The notes under the pieces are model-generated. The model was not told the DNA's origin. It made no database searches and was given only the letters and a program-made list of their open reading frames with translations. A stretch of DNA of 64,000 bases, from the NCBI GenBank assembly GCA_000798955.1, contig JTLC01000015.1, positions 1 to 64,000 on the forward strand, in the 5' to 3' direction. The DNA is from Firmicutes bacterium ZOR0006. GTDB lineage: Bacteria > Bacillota_I > Bacilli_A > Culicoidibacterales > ZOR0006. The translations under genes and the position numbers were made by a program. This document shows positions 7,557 to 16,282 of this stretch, piece by piece. The first letter of the stretch is position 1. Each line of letters starts with the position of its first letter.

Positions 7557-7570
7557 TGTAAACGATTTCA
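7557..7570 (+). promoter_or_regulatory. cre site (CcpA carbon-catabolite repression)
   Basis: TGTAAACGATTTCA matches the Gram-positive cre consensus TGWAANCGNTNWCA at every position. It lies 6 bp after the -10 box, over the expected transcription start, the usual place for CcpA repression. This implies the whole downstream glycan operon is shut off by preferred sugars. Confidence 0.85.
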
Positions 7571-7592
7571 ATTTGAAAAGGGGAAAGAAATT

Positions 7593-8918
7593 ATGAAAAA
7601 AATGAAAAAAATCATGGCAGGATCAACAGCAGCAGCATTAGTACTTGGATTAGCTGCCTGTGGTGGAGCACCAGCAGAAGACACTGATAGCGGTGCCGCT
7701 GAAGGTGAATTATCAGGAAAAGTCACAGTTTGGACGGCTTCGTTAGCCGGAGAACCATTTGACTCGTATTTTGCCGATATCGAAGCGGAATTTGAAACGA
7801 TGCATCCAGATGTAGATATTGTGATTGAAGATATTCCGCAAGGGGAGATGGAACAAAAAGTCTTAACGTCATTAACGAGTAATGATGTTCCGGACGTAGT
7901 AAACTTAAATCCCCACTTTATGTCAAATATTGCCGCACAAGGTGGGTTACTTGATTTAACTGGAAAGTTAAGTGAAGGGACGGAAACAATGTATGTTGAA
8001 GGACCGTTTGAAGCTGGAAAATACGATGAAGGTTTATACGCCTTACCTTGGTACTTAACAACAACCGTATCGTGGTATAACGGTGCGAATTTCGAGGCAG
8101 CCGGTGTTAGCGAGTTACCGACAACACCAATGGATTTATACGAGACAGCGAAAAAAGTAACTGATGCAACGGGAAAACCAGCCTACTATCCGGTAATTAA
8201 TGATGGAAATGCAATCATGGAGAAAATGGTGACGTTAGCTGGTGGTGACGATATCGTGACAGACGGTGTCGCTAGCTTCGCTGATAATGCGGCAATCTTA
8301 GAATACTTCGAAGTTGCGCAAAAAATGTATGCGGAAGGAATTATTCCCCAAGAAGCAGCCGAAGGATCAATTAAAACAGGTCAAGAGTTATACATGGCAG
8401 GAAACACATCATTAATCGAAGGTGGCGTGACGTTCTTAGGACCAGTCGAATCAGGAGCACCAGAAATTTACAATGCTTCAAAAGCCGGACAACCAATTGC
8501 TGCAGCTGATGCACCAGTTAATGTGGCAGTGATGAACTTCGCGGTACCATCAAAAACAGATAATGAAGCAGCAGCGATTGCCTTCACAGAATTTATCACA
8601 AATGATGTGAACCAATTAGAATTTGCGAAAGTAGCAGGAACGGTGTTACCGTCAACAACAGCAGCGTTAGAAGACAGTTACTTTACAGAGCCAGGTGATT
8701 CACCAAAAGCTTTAGGAATGAAACAAGCGGCCGAAGCATTAGATCGTGCAGAAGTCTTAATTCCACCAACAGAAAATAGTGCCGAATTACGTGATGCCAC
8801 AAAAACAATTTTCGTGAAAACATTACAAGGTGCGATGACACCACAAGATGCGCTGACAGAATTAGAAGCACAATGGAATGCAGCCTTTGAAAAAACTGGT
8901 GAAACAGTATCGTTTTAA
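7593..8918 (+). CDS. Sugar ABC transporter solute-binding lipoprotein
   Basis: 441 residues. A type II lipoprotein signal peptide (basic start, hydrophobic core, lipobox LAAC with Cys23) anchors it outside the membrane. The mature part, from KVTVWTASLAGEPF onward, has the layout of family-1 (MalE-like) sugar-binding proteins, including DVPDVVNLNPHF and TDNEAAAIAFTEFIT. It would capture an oligosaccharide and deliver it to the two permeases encoded next. The binding specificity cannot be read directly; the downstream alpha-mannosidase suggests a mannose-containing glycan. Ribosome-binding site AAAAGGGGAAAG. First gene after a promoter and cre site. A hairpin separates it from the permeases. 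Confidence 0.92.
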   Translation: MKKMKKIMAGSTAAALVLGLAACGGAPAEDTDSGAAEGELSGKVTVWTASLAGEPFDSYFADIEAEFETMHPDVDIVIEDIPQGEMEQKVLTSLTSNDVPDVVNLNPHFMSNIAAQGGLLDLTGKLSEGTETMYVEGPFEAGKYDEGLYALPWYLTTTVSWYNGANFEAAGVSELPTTPMDLYETAKKVTDATGKPAYYPVINDGNAIMEKMVTLAGGDDIVTDGVASFADNAAILEYFEVAQKMYAEGIIPQEAAEGSIKTGQELYMAGNTSLIEGGVTFLGPVESGAPEIYNASKAGQPIAAADAPVNVAVMNFAVPSKTDNEAAAIAFTEFITNDVNQLEFAKVAGTVLPSTTAALEDSYFTEPGDSPKALGMKQAAEALDRAEVLIPPTENSAELRDATKTIFVKTLQGAMTPQDALTELEAQWNAAFEKTGETVSF

Positions 8919-8931
8919 AAAAATAAAAAAT

Positions 8932-8949
8932 AGGGGGCTCACGTCCCCT
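8932..8949 (+). promoter_or_regulatory. Intercistronic hairpin between binding protein and permease genes
   Basis: AGGGG (8932-8936) pairs with CCCCT (8945-8949) 14 bp after the stop codon, without a T-run. Hairpins here commonly stabilise the upstream message or reduce readthrough so that binding protein is made in excess over permease. Confidence 0.6.
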
Positions 8950-8980
8950 GTACAATGAAGAAAATGCTAAAGGAGCTTGT

Positions 8981-9940
8981 ATGATGACGACAGAAGAAAA
9001 TTTAGTTGTACCCATGACGAAAAAACAGCGAAAGTTACTTTCAATGAGCCAACTCAAAAACCCAAAAACACTCAAAAAAATGACACCGTGGCTATTCTTA
9101 ATTCCATCAATTATTGTATTAGGAACATTTTTCATTATTCCAATTTTAGAAGCCTTTCTTTGGAGTATTCAGGACTATAAAATTATTGCCGGAACCGGTG
9201 AATTTGTTTGGTTTGAAAACTTCCAATATATCTTCAGTGATCCGAAATTTTGGAACGCCTTAAAAAATACCTTCTTGTTTTTAATTTTTATTTTACCATT
9301 GAATGTTTTCTTGCCAATGGTCTTAGCAGTGCTTGTCAATCAACAAATTCGTGGGGCCAAAGCATTCCGAATTTTGTATTACTTACCAGTTATTACACCG
9401 ATGGTTGTCGCTGCGCTGATGTGGAAGTCAATGTATGCTCAAGGTGGGATGATTTCCAATGCATTACTATCTTTAGGAATATTTGATAGTCCAACGAACT
9501 TATTAACAAGTAGTTCAACTGCCCTCTTTGCCGTCGCAGCGATTACAGTTTGGAAAGGTTTAGGCTACTATATGATCATCTATCTCGCAGGATTACAATC
9601 AATTCCGCGTGATGTCTATGAATCATCAAGTATTGATGGTGCAACACCATTTCAACAATTCCGTAAAATTACTGTGCCGATGTTAATCCCTTCGGTGACA
9701 CTTGTTTCAGTTATGACCATCATTGCTGGGATGAAAATTTTCGAAGAAATTCAATTAACAACTGGTGGTGGACCGGCTGGTGCCACATCAACGCTTGTGA
9801 TGTATATTTACGATAACTTTAAGCAATTAGATGTCAGTGTCGCCTCAGCAGCTGGGCTCGTTCTACTCGTGTTAGCAATCGGAGCATCACTGTTACAAAT
9901 GAAATTAACAAGTAATCGCGAAGAAGATTTACGCGGATAG
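8981..9940 (+). CDS. Sugar ABC transporter permease (MalF/UgpA type)
   Basis: 319 residues, six main membrane segments after a basic cytoplasmic N-terminus of about 40 residues. The EAA loop that contacts the ATPase is seen as YESSSIDGATPFQQFRKITV near residue 210. It pairs with the second permease 13 bp downstream to make a CUT1-type importer for oligosaccharides. No ATPase gene is present in the operon, so a shared MsmX-like ATPase encoded elsewhere would be required. Start ATG 8981 follows AAAGGAGC; an alternative ATG is the next codon. Confidence 0.92.
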   Translation: MMTTEENLVVPMTKKQRKLLSMSQLKNPKTLKKMTPWLFLIPSIIVLGTFFIIPILEAFLWSIQDYKIIAGTGEFVWFENFQYIFSDPKFWNALKNTFLFLIFILPLNVFLPMVLAVLVNQQIRGAKAFRILYYLPVITPMVVAALMWKSMYAQGGMISNALLSLGIFDSPTNLLTSSSTALFAVAAITVWKGLGYYMIIYLAGLQSIPRDVYESSSIDGATPFQQFRKITVPMLIPSVTLVSVMTIIAGMKIFEEIQLTTGGGPAGATSTLVMYIYDNFKQLDVSVASAAGLVLLVLAIGASLLQMKLTSNREEDLRG

Positions 9941-9953
9941 GAGTGGGAAACAG

Positions 9954-10787
9954 ATGAAAAGTCATAAAAAAACGTTATTAGTACGAAAAATTTTCTTATA
10001 TGCCATCATGGTCGCTATTACACTTGTCACTGTTGGTCCATTTTTAATGACAATTTTCATGTCATTAAAATCAGCAAGTGAAGGTATCTATGATTCAGTC
10101 TTACCAATGGCACCAACATTCCAAAACTTTATTGATGCTTTTGCGAAAGCAAACTTTGGAAGTTACTTCATGAACACAGTCATTGTAACGGCTTTAGCAG
10201 TTCCACTGAATTTATTGTTCTGTAGTTTAGCAGCTTACCCATTAGCACGCATGGATTTCCGTGGTCGTGGGGCCGTATTAGCAATCATTATTGCGACAAT
10301 GATGGTACCATTCCAACTTTATATGGCACCATTATTCCAATTAACAGGTGAACTCGGTTTACGAAATACCCATATTGGCTTAATTGTCCTTCAAGTTTCA
10401 ACAGCCTTTGGGATCTTCTTGATGCGCCAAGCTTATCTCCGAATTCCGAAAGAATTGGAAGAATCAGCTTATATTGATGGGGCGAATCAATTCCAAGTTT
10501 GGTATAAAGTTGTCTTGCCACTGGTGAAACCAACATTGGTGACTCTAGCAATCTTCACGTTCATGGGCACATGGGGTGATTACTTATGGCCATTACTGAA
10601 CTCAGAATCGTCATCAATGTACACGTTATCGATTGGGATGGCGAGTTTAGCCCAAAACTTTGATGGAGCGAATTTAAAACTCATTAGTGCCGCTTCAATT
10701 ATTACAACGATTCCAACGTTACTCATTTTTATAGGATTACAAAAATTCTTTATTTCTGGGGCAACGGATGGTGCAGTGAAAGGATAG
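9954..10787 (+). CDS. Sugar ABC transporter permease (MalG/UgpE type)
   Basis: 277 residues with six membrane segments and an EAA loop ESAYIDGANQFQVWYKVVLP near 172-191. It forms the second half of the CUT1 importer. The gene starts 13 bp after the first permease, with GGAGTGGG as ribosome-binding site, and is followed 6 bp later by the RpiR-family regulator. Confidence 0.92.
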   Translation: MKSHKKTLLVRKIFLYAIMVAITLVTVGPFLMTIFMSLKSASEGIYDSVLPMAPTFQNFIDAFAKANFGSYFMNTVIVTALAVPLNLLFCSLAAYPLARMDFRGRGAVLAIIIATMMVPFQLYMAPLFQLTGELGLRNTHIGLIVLQVSTAFGIFLMRQAYLRIPKELEESAYIDGANQFQVWYKVVLPLVKPTLVTLAIFTFMGTWGDYLWPLLNSESSSMYTLSIGMASLAQNFDGANLKLISAASIITTIPTLLIFIGLQKFFISGATDGAVKG

Positions 10788-10793
10788 ATTCTC

Positions 10794-11618
10794 GTGAATG
10801 AATGTGGTGTTTTTGAACAAATCCAAATGTATAGTCATCAATTTACAGCAACTGATCATAAGATTGCGAGCTTCGTTCGCGAAGCTCCCGAATTTCTCAG
10901 TGATAAAGGAATCACAGAATTTGCGAAGGCAGCTCAAGTCTCAACAGCGGGCATTAGTCGCTTTTGCCAAAAGGTAGGTTATAGTGGCTTTAATGCTTTT
11001 AAGTTCTCGCTCCTGCAAGAGCAACAAATCGATGAACCAATTTTAACACCGGTGACCAAAGTAGAAGGTGAATTGTGTGATGATTATTTGACACTCTTGC
11101 GACGGAGTGTACTAAATCTCGAACAGCAACAAATCGATGCACTAATCCGACACTTACAATTAGCACCAAAAGTTTCGGTTTATGGATTAGGGAGCTCAGG
11201 TCTGATTGCTCAAGAGTTTGCGTCAAAACTGAAACGAATTGGTTTTGAATCAACCGCCAGTGTTGATAGCCATGCAATGGTTATCGATGCGGCTTTAGCC
11301 AAGCCACGCCAAGTGATTATTGCCTTTACACACTCTGGGCAAACGCGCGAATTGAATTATGCGATTGAGCAGGCGAAACGGCAAGGGAGTTATGTATGTA
11401 TTGTGACCAATACGAAAGGATCATTAGCAGCAATGATTGCGGATCTTGTTTTTCAAACACCCGTTAAGGATGATTTAGAAAATGGCGTCTATATGTCGGC
11501 ACAAGTGGCACAATTCTTTTTAATCGATACAATTTACAAGCAACTACTAGCAACAAATAAAGATCATTATTTAGCAGTATATCAACAAACTTTAGCAGCA
11601 TTACGGAATCGCGAATAG
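10794..11618 (+). CDS. RpiR-family transcriptional regulator (HTH plus SIS)
   Basis: 274 residues. Residues 1-75 form the RpiR helix-turn-helix (SDKGITEFAKAAQVSTAGIS then RFCQKVGYSGFNAFKF). Residues 115-245 form a SIS domain that binds a phosphosugar (VYGLGSSGLIAQEFASKLKR, then IIAFTHSGQTRELNYAIEQA). Regulators of this family sense phosphorylated amino sugars such as GlcNAc-6-P, ManNAc-6-P or GlcN-6-P, matching NanE and the ROK kinases encoded downstream. The start is GTG 10794, 6 bp after the permease stop, using the AAAGGA in the permease 3' end. It probably controls its own operon. Confidence 0.88.
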   Translation: MNECGVFEQIQMYSHQFTATDHKIASFVREAPEFLSDKGITEFAKAAQVSTAGISRFCQKVGYSGFNAFKFSLLQEQQIDEPILTPVTKVEGELCDDYLTLLRRSVLNLEQQQIDALIRHLQLAPKVSVYGLGSSGLIAQEFASKLKRIGFESTASVDSHAMVIDAALAKPRQVIIAFTHSGQTRELNYAIEQAKRQGSYVCIVTNTKGSLAAMIADLVFQTPVKDDLENGVYMSAQVAQFFLIDTIYKQLLATNKDHYLAVYQQTLAALRNRE

Positions 11619-11691
11619 TGATTCCGCATCAAAGACAAAGCACAAGCATACGCTTTTGCTTTGGTGAAAAAAACGGTGAGATTTTTTTCAC
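11603..11691 (+). promoter_or_regulatory. Three consecutive hairpins between RpiR and oxidoreductase genes
   Basis: CGGAATC/GATTCCG spans the RpiR stop codon. CAAAGCACAAGC/GCTTTTGCTTTG (11636-11663, one mismatch) and GTGAAAAAA/TTTTTTTCAC (about 11664-11691) follow. The last two sit close to runs of T. They divide the operon into a transport/regulator half and a catabolic half and may act as a partial terminator or mRNA processing site. Confidence 0.6.
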
Positions 11692-11721
11692 GAGAGCAAA
11701 AGATCAATTTTAGGGGGAAAT

Positions 11722-13077
11722 ATGATGGAATTCGAACAAACAACATTTGATGTTGTCGTCATTGGTGGCGGTACAACAGGAATCACTGCTGCACTGACGG
11801 CAGCACAAGCAGGATTACGCGTATTAATAATTGAAAGCCAGTTAGCACTAACAGGAACAATGGCTAATGCCTTAGTGACACCGATGATGCCAACATTTGT
11901 TACAAGTGGGACGCAACATCGTCAGTTTGTACAAAAATTAGAGCAACAGGCACAACAATCATTGCAAGGTCCAGGTTCGACAACAATTTGGTTTTCACCA
12001 GAAACAGCGGTTATAACCGCTGAACAATTGTGTCAAGAAGCGGGAATTACGATTTTATATCAAACTACGGTCTATGGTGTCGAAGTCGTTGCGGAAACGA
12101 TTCAAGCTGTCTTCGTTCAAAGTTTTAACCATCAGCTAAAAATAATGACACCACGTCTCATCGATACAAGTGGTGATGCGATTATTCCGCGATTAGCAGG
12201 AATTCCGGTTGCAAGTGGTGATGCAACTGGTCATAACCAAGCGGTTTCCTTTCGCTTTGAAATAGGAAATATTGATATAACACAATTACGATTGTGGTGT
12301 CGAGAACAAGGTTATACGTTTAATGCTTGTGATACCGATAGCTTCTTTGAATTTGTGCATGTCCCAAACCAACCGGCTTGTGGTCAGCTAGGTGCAATTT
12401 TTGCAGCAGCAGTGGCGAACGGCGAACTAGAAGCAGCGGATATTCGCTATATTCAAGGCTTTAGTATGCCAGATAAGCCAAATACATTATCATTTAACGG
12501 TCCACAAATACCAGCAAGTGACAACACGCAAAATCCATGGCAATTATCTGCTTACGTTCGAACTGGTCGTATGATGCAACAACGACTATGGAAGTTTTTA
12601 CAGGCAAATATTCCGGGATTTGCGACTAGTTTTATTAATCAAGAAGCACGCATGTTAGGAATTCGCGAATCATATCGCATCCAAGGTTATTATGAACTCA
12701 GTGCTACAGATTATCGTCAACGGCAAAAATTTGTTGACGGAATTGCGAAAGGTGACTGGTATATCGATATCCATCGTGACGATGAATCGGTGGAAGATGA
12801 CGCGTTTAAACAAAAATATACGCCCGGTGAATATTACGAAATCCCGTATCGCAGTTTGATTATCCCCGAACTTCGGAACTATATTGCTGCTGGTCGACAC
12901 ATCAGCTGTGAGTTTGCGATGCAGTCATCGGTCCGAATTCAAGCAACGTGCCAAATGATGGGGGAAGCAGTAGGGATTGCTGCGGGAATAAGTTTCCATG
13001 ATGGTCTTGATTTCCAAGCCATCGATGGTCAACAAATAAAAAAACAACTGGAGGAAGCACAAGCATGTCACAACTAA
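11722..13077 (+). CDS. FAD-dependent oxidoreductase of a glycan operon
   Basis: 451 residues. The N-terminal Rossmann motif is intact: VVVIGGGTTGITAALTAAQ at 10-28 and an acidic residue ending the second strand (LIIES). Later landmarks are RLIDTSGDAIIPRLAGIP, RESYRIQGYYEL and, near the C-terminus, AAGRHISCEFAMQSSVRIQATCQMMGEA (positions about 393-420), typical of the FAD_oxidored (PF12831) family. No iron-sulfur cysteines are evident. Its gene overlaps the alpha-mannosidase gene by 13 bp, which implies a linked role, perhaps oxidising a sugar or deoxy-sugar unit, but no substrate is known. Start ATG 11722 after TAGGGGGAAA; ATG 11725 is possible. Confidence 0.82.
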   Translation: MMEFEQTTFDVVVIGGGTTGITAALTAAQAGLRVLIIESQLALTGTMANALVTPMMPTFVTSGTQHRQFVQKLEQQAQQSLQGPGSTTIWFSPETAVITAEQLCQEAGITILYQTTVYGVEVVAETIQAVFVQSFNHQLKIMTPRLIDTSGDAIIPRLAGIPVASGDATGHNQAVSFRFEIGNIDITQLRLWCREQGYTFNACDTDSFFEFVHVPNQPACGQLGAIFAAAVANGELEAADIRYIQGFSMPDKPNTLSFNGPQIPASDNTQNPWQLSAYVRTGRMMQQRLWKFLQANIPGFATSFINQEARMLGIRESYRIQGYYELSATDYRQRQKFVDGIAKGDWYIDIHRDDESVEDDAFKQKYTPGEYYEIPYRSLIIPELRNYIAAGRHISCEFAMQSSVRIQATCQMMGEAVGIAAGISFHDGLDFQAIDGQQIKKQLEEAQACHN

Positions 13078-15575
13078 AAACAATTTATGTTATTAATCAT
13101 ACACACTGGGATCGCGAATGGTATGAGACAAAAGATACCTATTTGGCAAAATTAAAAACCGGAGTCTTATATCTGCTCGATAAATTAGATCGCGGTGAAG
13201 TGGCAAACTTCTTCTTCGATGGTCAAACAATTGTGGTTGAAGATTTGCGAGATGTCTTGAATCATGCAGACTTTGAACGTTTTGAAGCGTACCTGTTTGC
13301 TGGAAAAATTGAAATTGGTCCGTGGTATGTCTTAAGTGATGGCTTCCTTTGTGATGAAGAGACATACATGCAAAATTTAGCAATCGGAATGGAAATTGCT
13401 GAGCGCTATAACCAACGTGTACCACTCGCGTATTTACCGGATACATTTGGTCACATTGGGCAAATCCCCCAAATTATGCACGCTCATGGGATCGAAACTG
13501 CCTTTATTCATCGTGGTGCTAATAGCAAAACAGTGGAAACAATGTGGGAAGGCAGTGACGGCTCAGTGCTCAAAACTTTTGTGTTACCACTCAATTCAGG
13601 ATACTATCAAACAATGTTCCACGAAGAGCAAACTCATTTTCTGACGGCAATTGCAGAGTATGTAGCAGCGACACAGTCTTACCAAGTCGCTGACAGTATT
13701 GTTATTTTAAACGGCTGTGATCATACGTTCATGCCTGATGATTTTGCTGCGAAAATGACGCAATTAGAACAAGCATATCCAGGTGTTACAATCAAACAAG
13801 TCGTTATGAGTGAATATTTAGAAGCAGTCTTGCCAACATTTTCGACAACAGAGCGTATTACTGCTGAACAACAAGCACCAGGAAAAGCCTATGTGCTACC
13901 AGGTGTTTGGTCAACGCGGACGTACTTAAAACAACAAAATCGACAATTAGTTGATACGTTAACAACACAAGTCGAACCACTCCTTGCATGGCTCAATGCG
14001 AGTGAAACAAATACGGAATATGTCACGTATTTATGGAAAAAAGCGCTGCAAAATATTCCCCATGATTCACTGTGTGGTTGTTCGATTGATGAGGTCCATC
14101 GTGAAATGGAAATACGGACACAACAAGGTCTAGATGGTGCCAAACGATTAATGACAGAAATGGTCCACTTGCAATCACCACTTGATTTTACACAAACACA
14201 ATTAGGGATGAATCCATACTTTAGCTATTATCATGAACAGGTTTTACCAGGAAAGTATACCCAAACAGTAGAGATCTGCGTGCCAGCAAGTACCGAACAG
14301 CCACGTCATTTGCGCTTGCAGCGTCAGGGGCAGGATATTCCGCTAGAAATTTTCGCTGTTGAGCGGGAAGAACGATTATTTGCTACGTATAATCAGGCTC
14401 CTAGTTATCAAAATGTCGACTGCTATCAAGTTTGTTTGACTGATGATTTCACAGGACGTGGTTGCTATCAATATGAAATTAACTTGGAAGCAACACCGTG
14501 TGTCCTAGCAGTGCGCGAGTCATGTGAAATGATTAGTAATGCCTTCTATGAAGTGAGTGTTGATTCGGGAATCTTACGCTGTTACCGGAAAAGTGATCAA
14601 AAATATTTTGATAATTGGCTCATTTTCAAACATGAACTTGATGCTGGCGATACCTATAATTATTCAGCACCACAATTAAATCCTCAGCAGTACGGACGGA
14701 TTATGCATGCCCAAGCTTATAAGCAAGGACCAAAACAGTGGCTCACGCTCACATATGAACTCACAGCTCCAGCTAAGCTTGATGAAAATCGACAAATGGG
14801 CAGTGAACAGTGGCTCACAATGCCAATTACTGTCGAAATTGAATTAACTGCTACTGATGAGCAGATGCGAATCGCACTCAGTTTTGATCAAAAATTCCAA
14901 GATGCGAAGATTCAACTAGGGTGTTCTCTGAATCAAGCCAAGCTCCTTCAGGCCGATACTGCCTTTGAACTCGTTGAGCGAACGATTGGAACAGCAGTGA
15001 TTGGTAAAGCGGCACCGCAAAAAGAAATTCCATGGACGCAATTTCCAACACTTCGACATATTTATGTACCGACAGAAAAAATTCAAATTACACATGATGG
15101 TCTGACAGAAGGGACATTTACACAATTACCAACTGCAAATTACGTGTGGTTGACACTTGTTCGTGCAGTCGGCTGGCTATCACGTCGCGACTTAAATAGC
15201 CGTGGTGGTGGTGCCGGACCGAGTTATGTAACACCTGAAGCACAATGCCAACGCCAGTACAATTGTCAGCTCCAAATTTCATTAGAAGCACAAACATATC
15301 AGGCAAATACCTATCAACAACTTGTACCGCGCTTTGCTGTACAAGGAAATCGAGCAATGAGTGAATATGATTTTGTCGCTAGTGATAATCCAGCTATTCA
15401 AATTACAAGAACCGTCCAAAACGAGAATGCACTCCATGTTCGTCTCGTCAATCCGACGCATGTTGAGCAGGAAACACAATTGACAGTGTTCGGTCAAACA
15501 ACAAAAGCAGTATTGGCACCAAAAACATTTATGACCGTAGTGAGAACAGATGAAAGAAAAGGGATGGAATTATGA
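13065..15575 (+). CDS. GH38 alpha-mannosidase
   Basis: 836 residues, normal for bacterial GH38. The signature NHTHWDREWYET (11-22) supplies the zinc ligands His and Asp. The predicted nucleophile Asp is in AYLPDTFGHIGQIPQ near 124. NGCDHTFMPD and LPGVWSTRTYLKQQNR follow, then the helical middle domain with HDSLCGCSIDEVH and the all-beta C-terminal part. The enzyme removes alpha-linked mannose from N-glycan-type or mannosylglycerate-type substrates. Without a signal peptide, it acts in the cytoplasm on imported oligosaccharides. It overlaps its upstream neighbour by 13 bp and nanE by 4 bp, indicating tight translational coupling. Confidence 0.95.
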   Translation: MSQLKTIYVINHTHWDREWYETKDTYLAKLKTGVLYLLDKLDRGEVANFFFDGQTIVVEDLRDVLNHADFERFEAYLFAGKIEIGPWYVLSDGFLCDEETYMQNLAIGMEIAERYNQRVPLAYLPDTFGHIGQIPQIMHAHGIETAFIHRGANSKTVETMWEGSDGSVLKTFVLPLNSGYYQTMFHEEQTHFLTAIAEYVAATQSYQVADSIVILNGCDHTFMPDDFAAKMTQLEQAYPGVTIKQVVMSEYLEAVLPTFSTTERITAEQQAPGKAYVLPGVWSTRTYLKQQNRQLVDTLTTQVEPLLAWLNASETNTEYVTYLWKKALQNIPHDSLCGCSIDEVHREMEIRTQQGLDGAKRLMTEMVHLQSPLDFTQTQLGMNPYFSYYHEQVLPGKYTQTVEICVPASTEQPRHLRLQRQGQDIPLEIFAVEREERLFATYNQAPSYQNVDCYQVCLTDDFTGRGCYQYEINLEATPCVLAVRESCEMISNAFYEVSVDSGILRCYRKSDQKYFDNWLIFKHELDAGDTYNYSAPQLNPQQYGRIMHAQAYKQGPKQWLTLTYELTAPAKLDENRQMGSEQWLTMPITVEIELTATDEQMRIALSFDQKFQDAKIQLGCSLNQAKLLQADTAFELVERTIGTAVIGKAAPQKEIPWTQFPTLRHIYVPTEKIQITHDGLTEGTFTQLPTANYVWLTLVRAVGWLSRRDLNSRGGGAGPSYVTPEAQCQRQYNCQLQISLEAQTYQANTYQQLVPRFAVQGNRAMSEYDFVASDNPAIQITRTVQNENALHVRLVNPTHVEQETQLTVFGQTTKAVLAPKTFMTVVRTDERKGMEL

Positions 15576-16270
15576 AAAATAAAACGTTAGAAACGTTACG
15601 GCGGGGATTGATTGTTTCTTGTCAAGCTTTGCCGGACGAACCGTTACATAGTGAAGAAATCATGGCACGGATGGCAGTAGCAGCTCAACAAGGGGGTGCA
15701 GTGGGGATTCGCGCCAATGGCGTCAAAGATATTCAAGCAATTCGCAGCCAAGTCGCGCTACCGGTGATTGGTATTATTAAACGAGAGTACGCGAATAGTG
15801 ACGTATATATTACACCAACACAGCAAGAAATTGATGAACTTGCTGCGACAAAGTGTGAAATTATTGCAGTCGATGCGACAAGTCGTCACCGGCCAAATGG
15901 GACAACACTAGTTGAACTCGTTGCGTACACGAGACAACACTATCCCCACTTGCTTTTGATGGCTGATTGCGCAAGTGTAGCTGACGTCGAACAAGCAGAA
16001 AGACTAGGATTTGATATTATTGCACCAACCTTAGTCGGATATACAGCAGAAAGCCAAAGTGACGATATTCAAACAAATGAATTTGCTTTATTGAAAGCGA
16101 TGCGAGCAGCAACAACAGCATATTTTATCGCTGAAGGAAATATGAATACACCTGTAATCGCCAAACAAGCATTACAGCTAGGAGCTGATAGTGTTGTTGT
16201 TGGTTCGATGATCACACGACCGCAAGTTATTACGAAACGTTTTGTTGATGAATTAACAACAAACAAATAA
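15572..16270 (+). CDS. nanE: N-acetylmannosamine-6-phosphate 2-epimerase
   Basis: 232 residues, a TIM-barrel enzyme converting ManNAc-6-P to GlcNAc-6-P. Landmarks are RRGLIVSCQALPDEPLH at 11-27, GGAVGIRANG, PVIGIIKREY (catalytic Lys), EIIAVDATSRHRPNG (catalytic Asp region) and AEGNMNTP near the C-terminus. The ATG overlaps the alpha-mannosidase stop. A ROK kinase lies 12 bp downstream, a frequent nanE-nanK pairing. No sialic acid lyase is in the window, so the amino sugar may come from glycans rather than sialic acid. Confidence 0.95.
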   Translation: MKNKTLETLRRGLIVSCQALPDEPLHSEEIMARMAVAAQQGGAVGIRANGVKDIQAIRSQVALPVIGIIKREYANSDVYITPTQQEIDELAATKCEIIAVDATSRHRPNGTTLVELVAYTRQHYPHLLLMADCASVADVEQAERLGFDIIAPTLVGYTAESQSDDIQTNEFALLKAMRAATTAYFIAEGNMNTPVIAKQALQLGADSVVVGSMITRPQVITKRFVDELTTNK

Positions 16271-16282
16271 GAAGGTGAGAAG

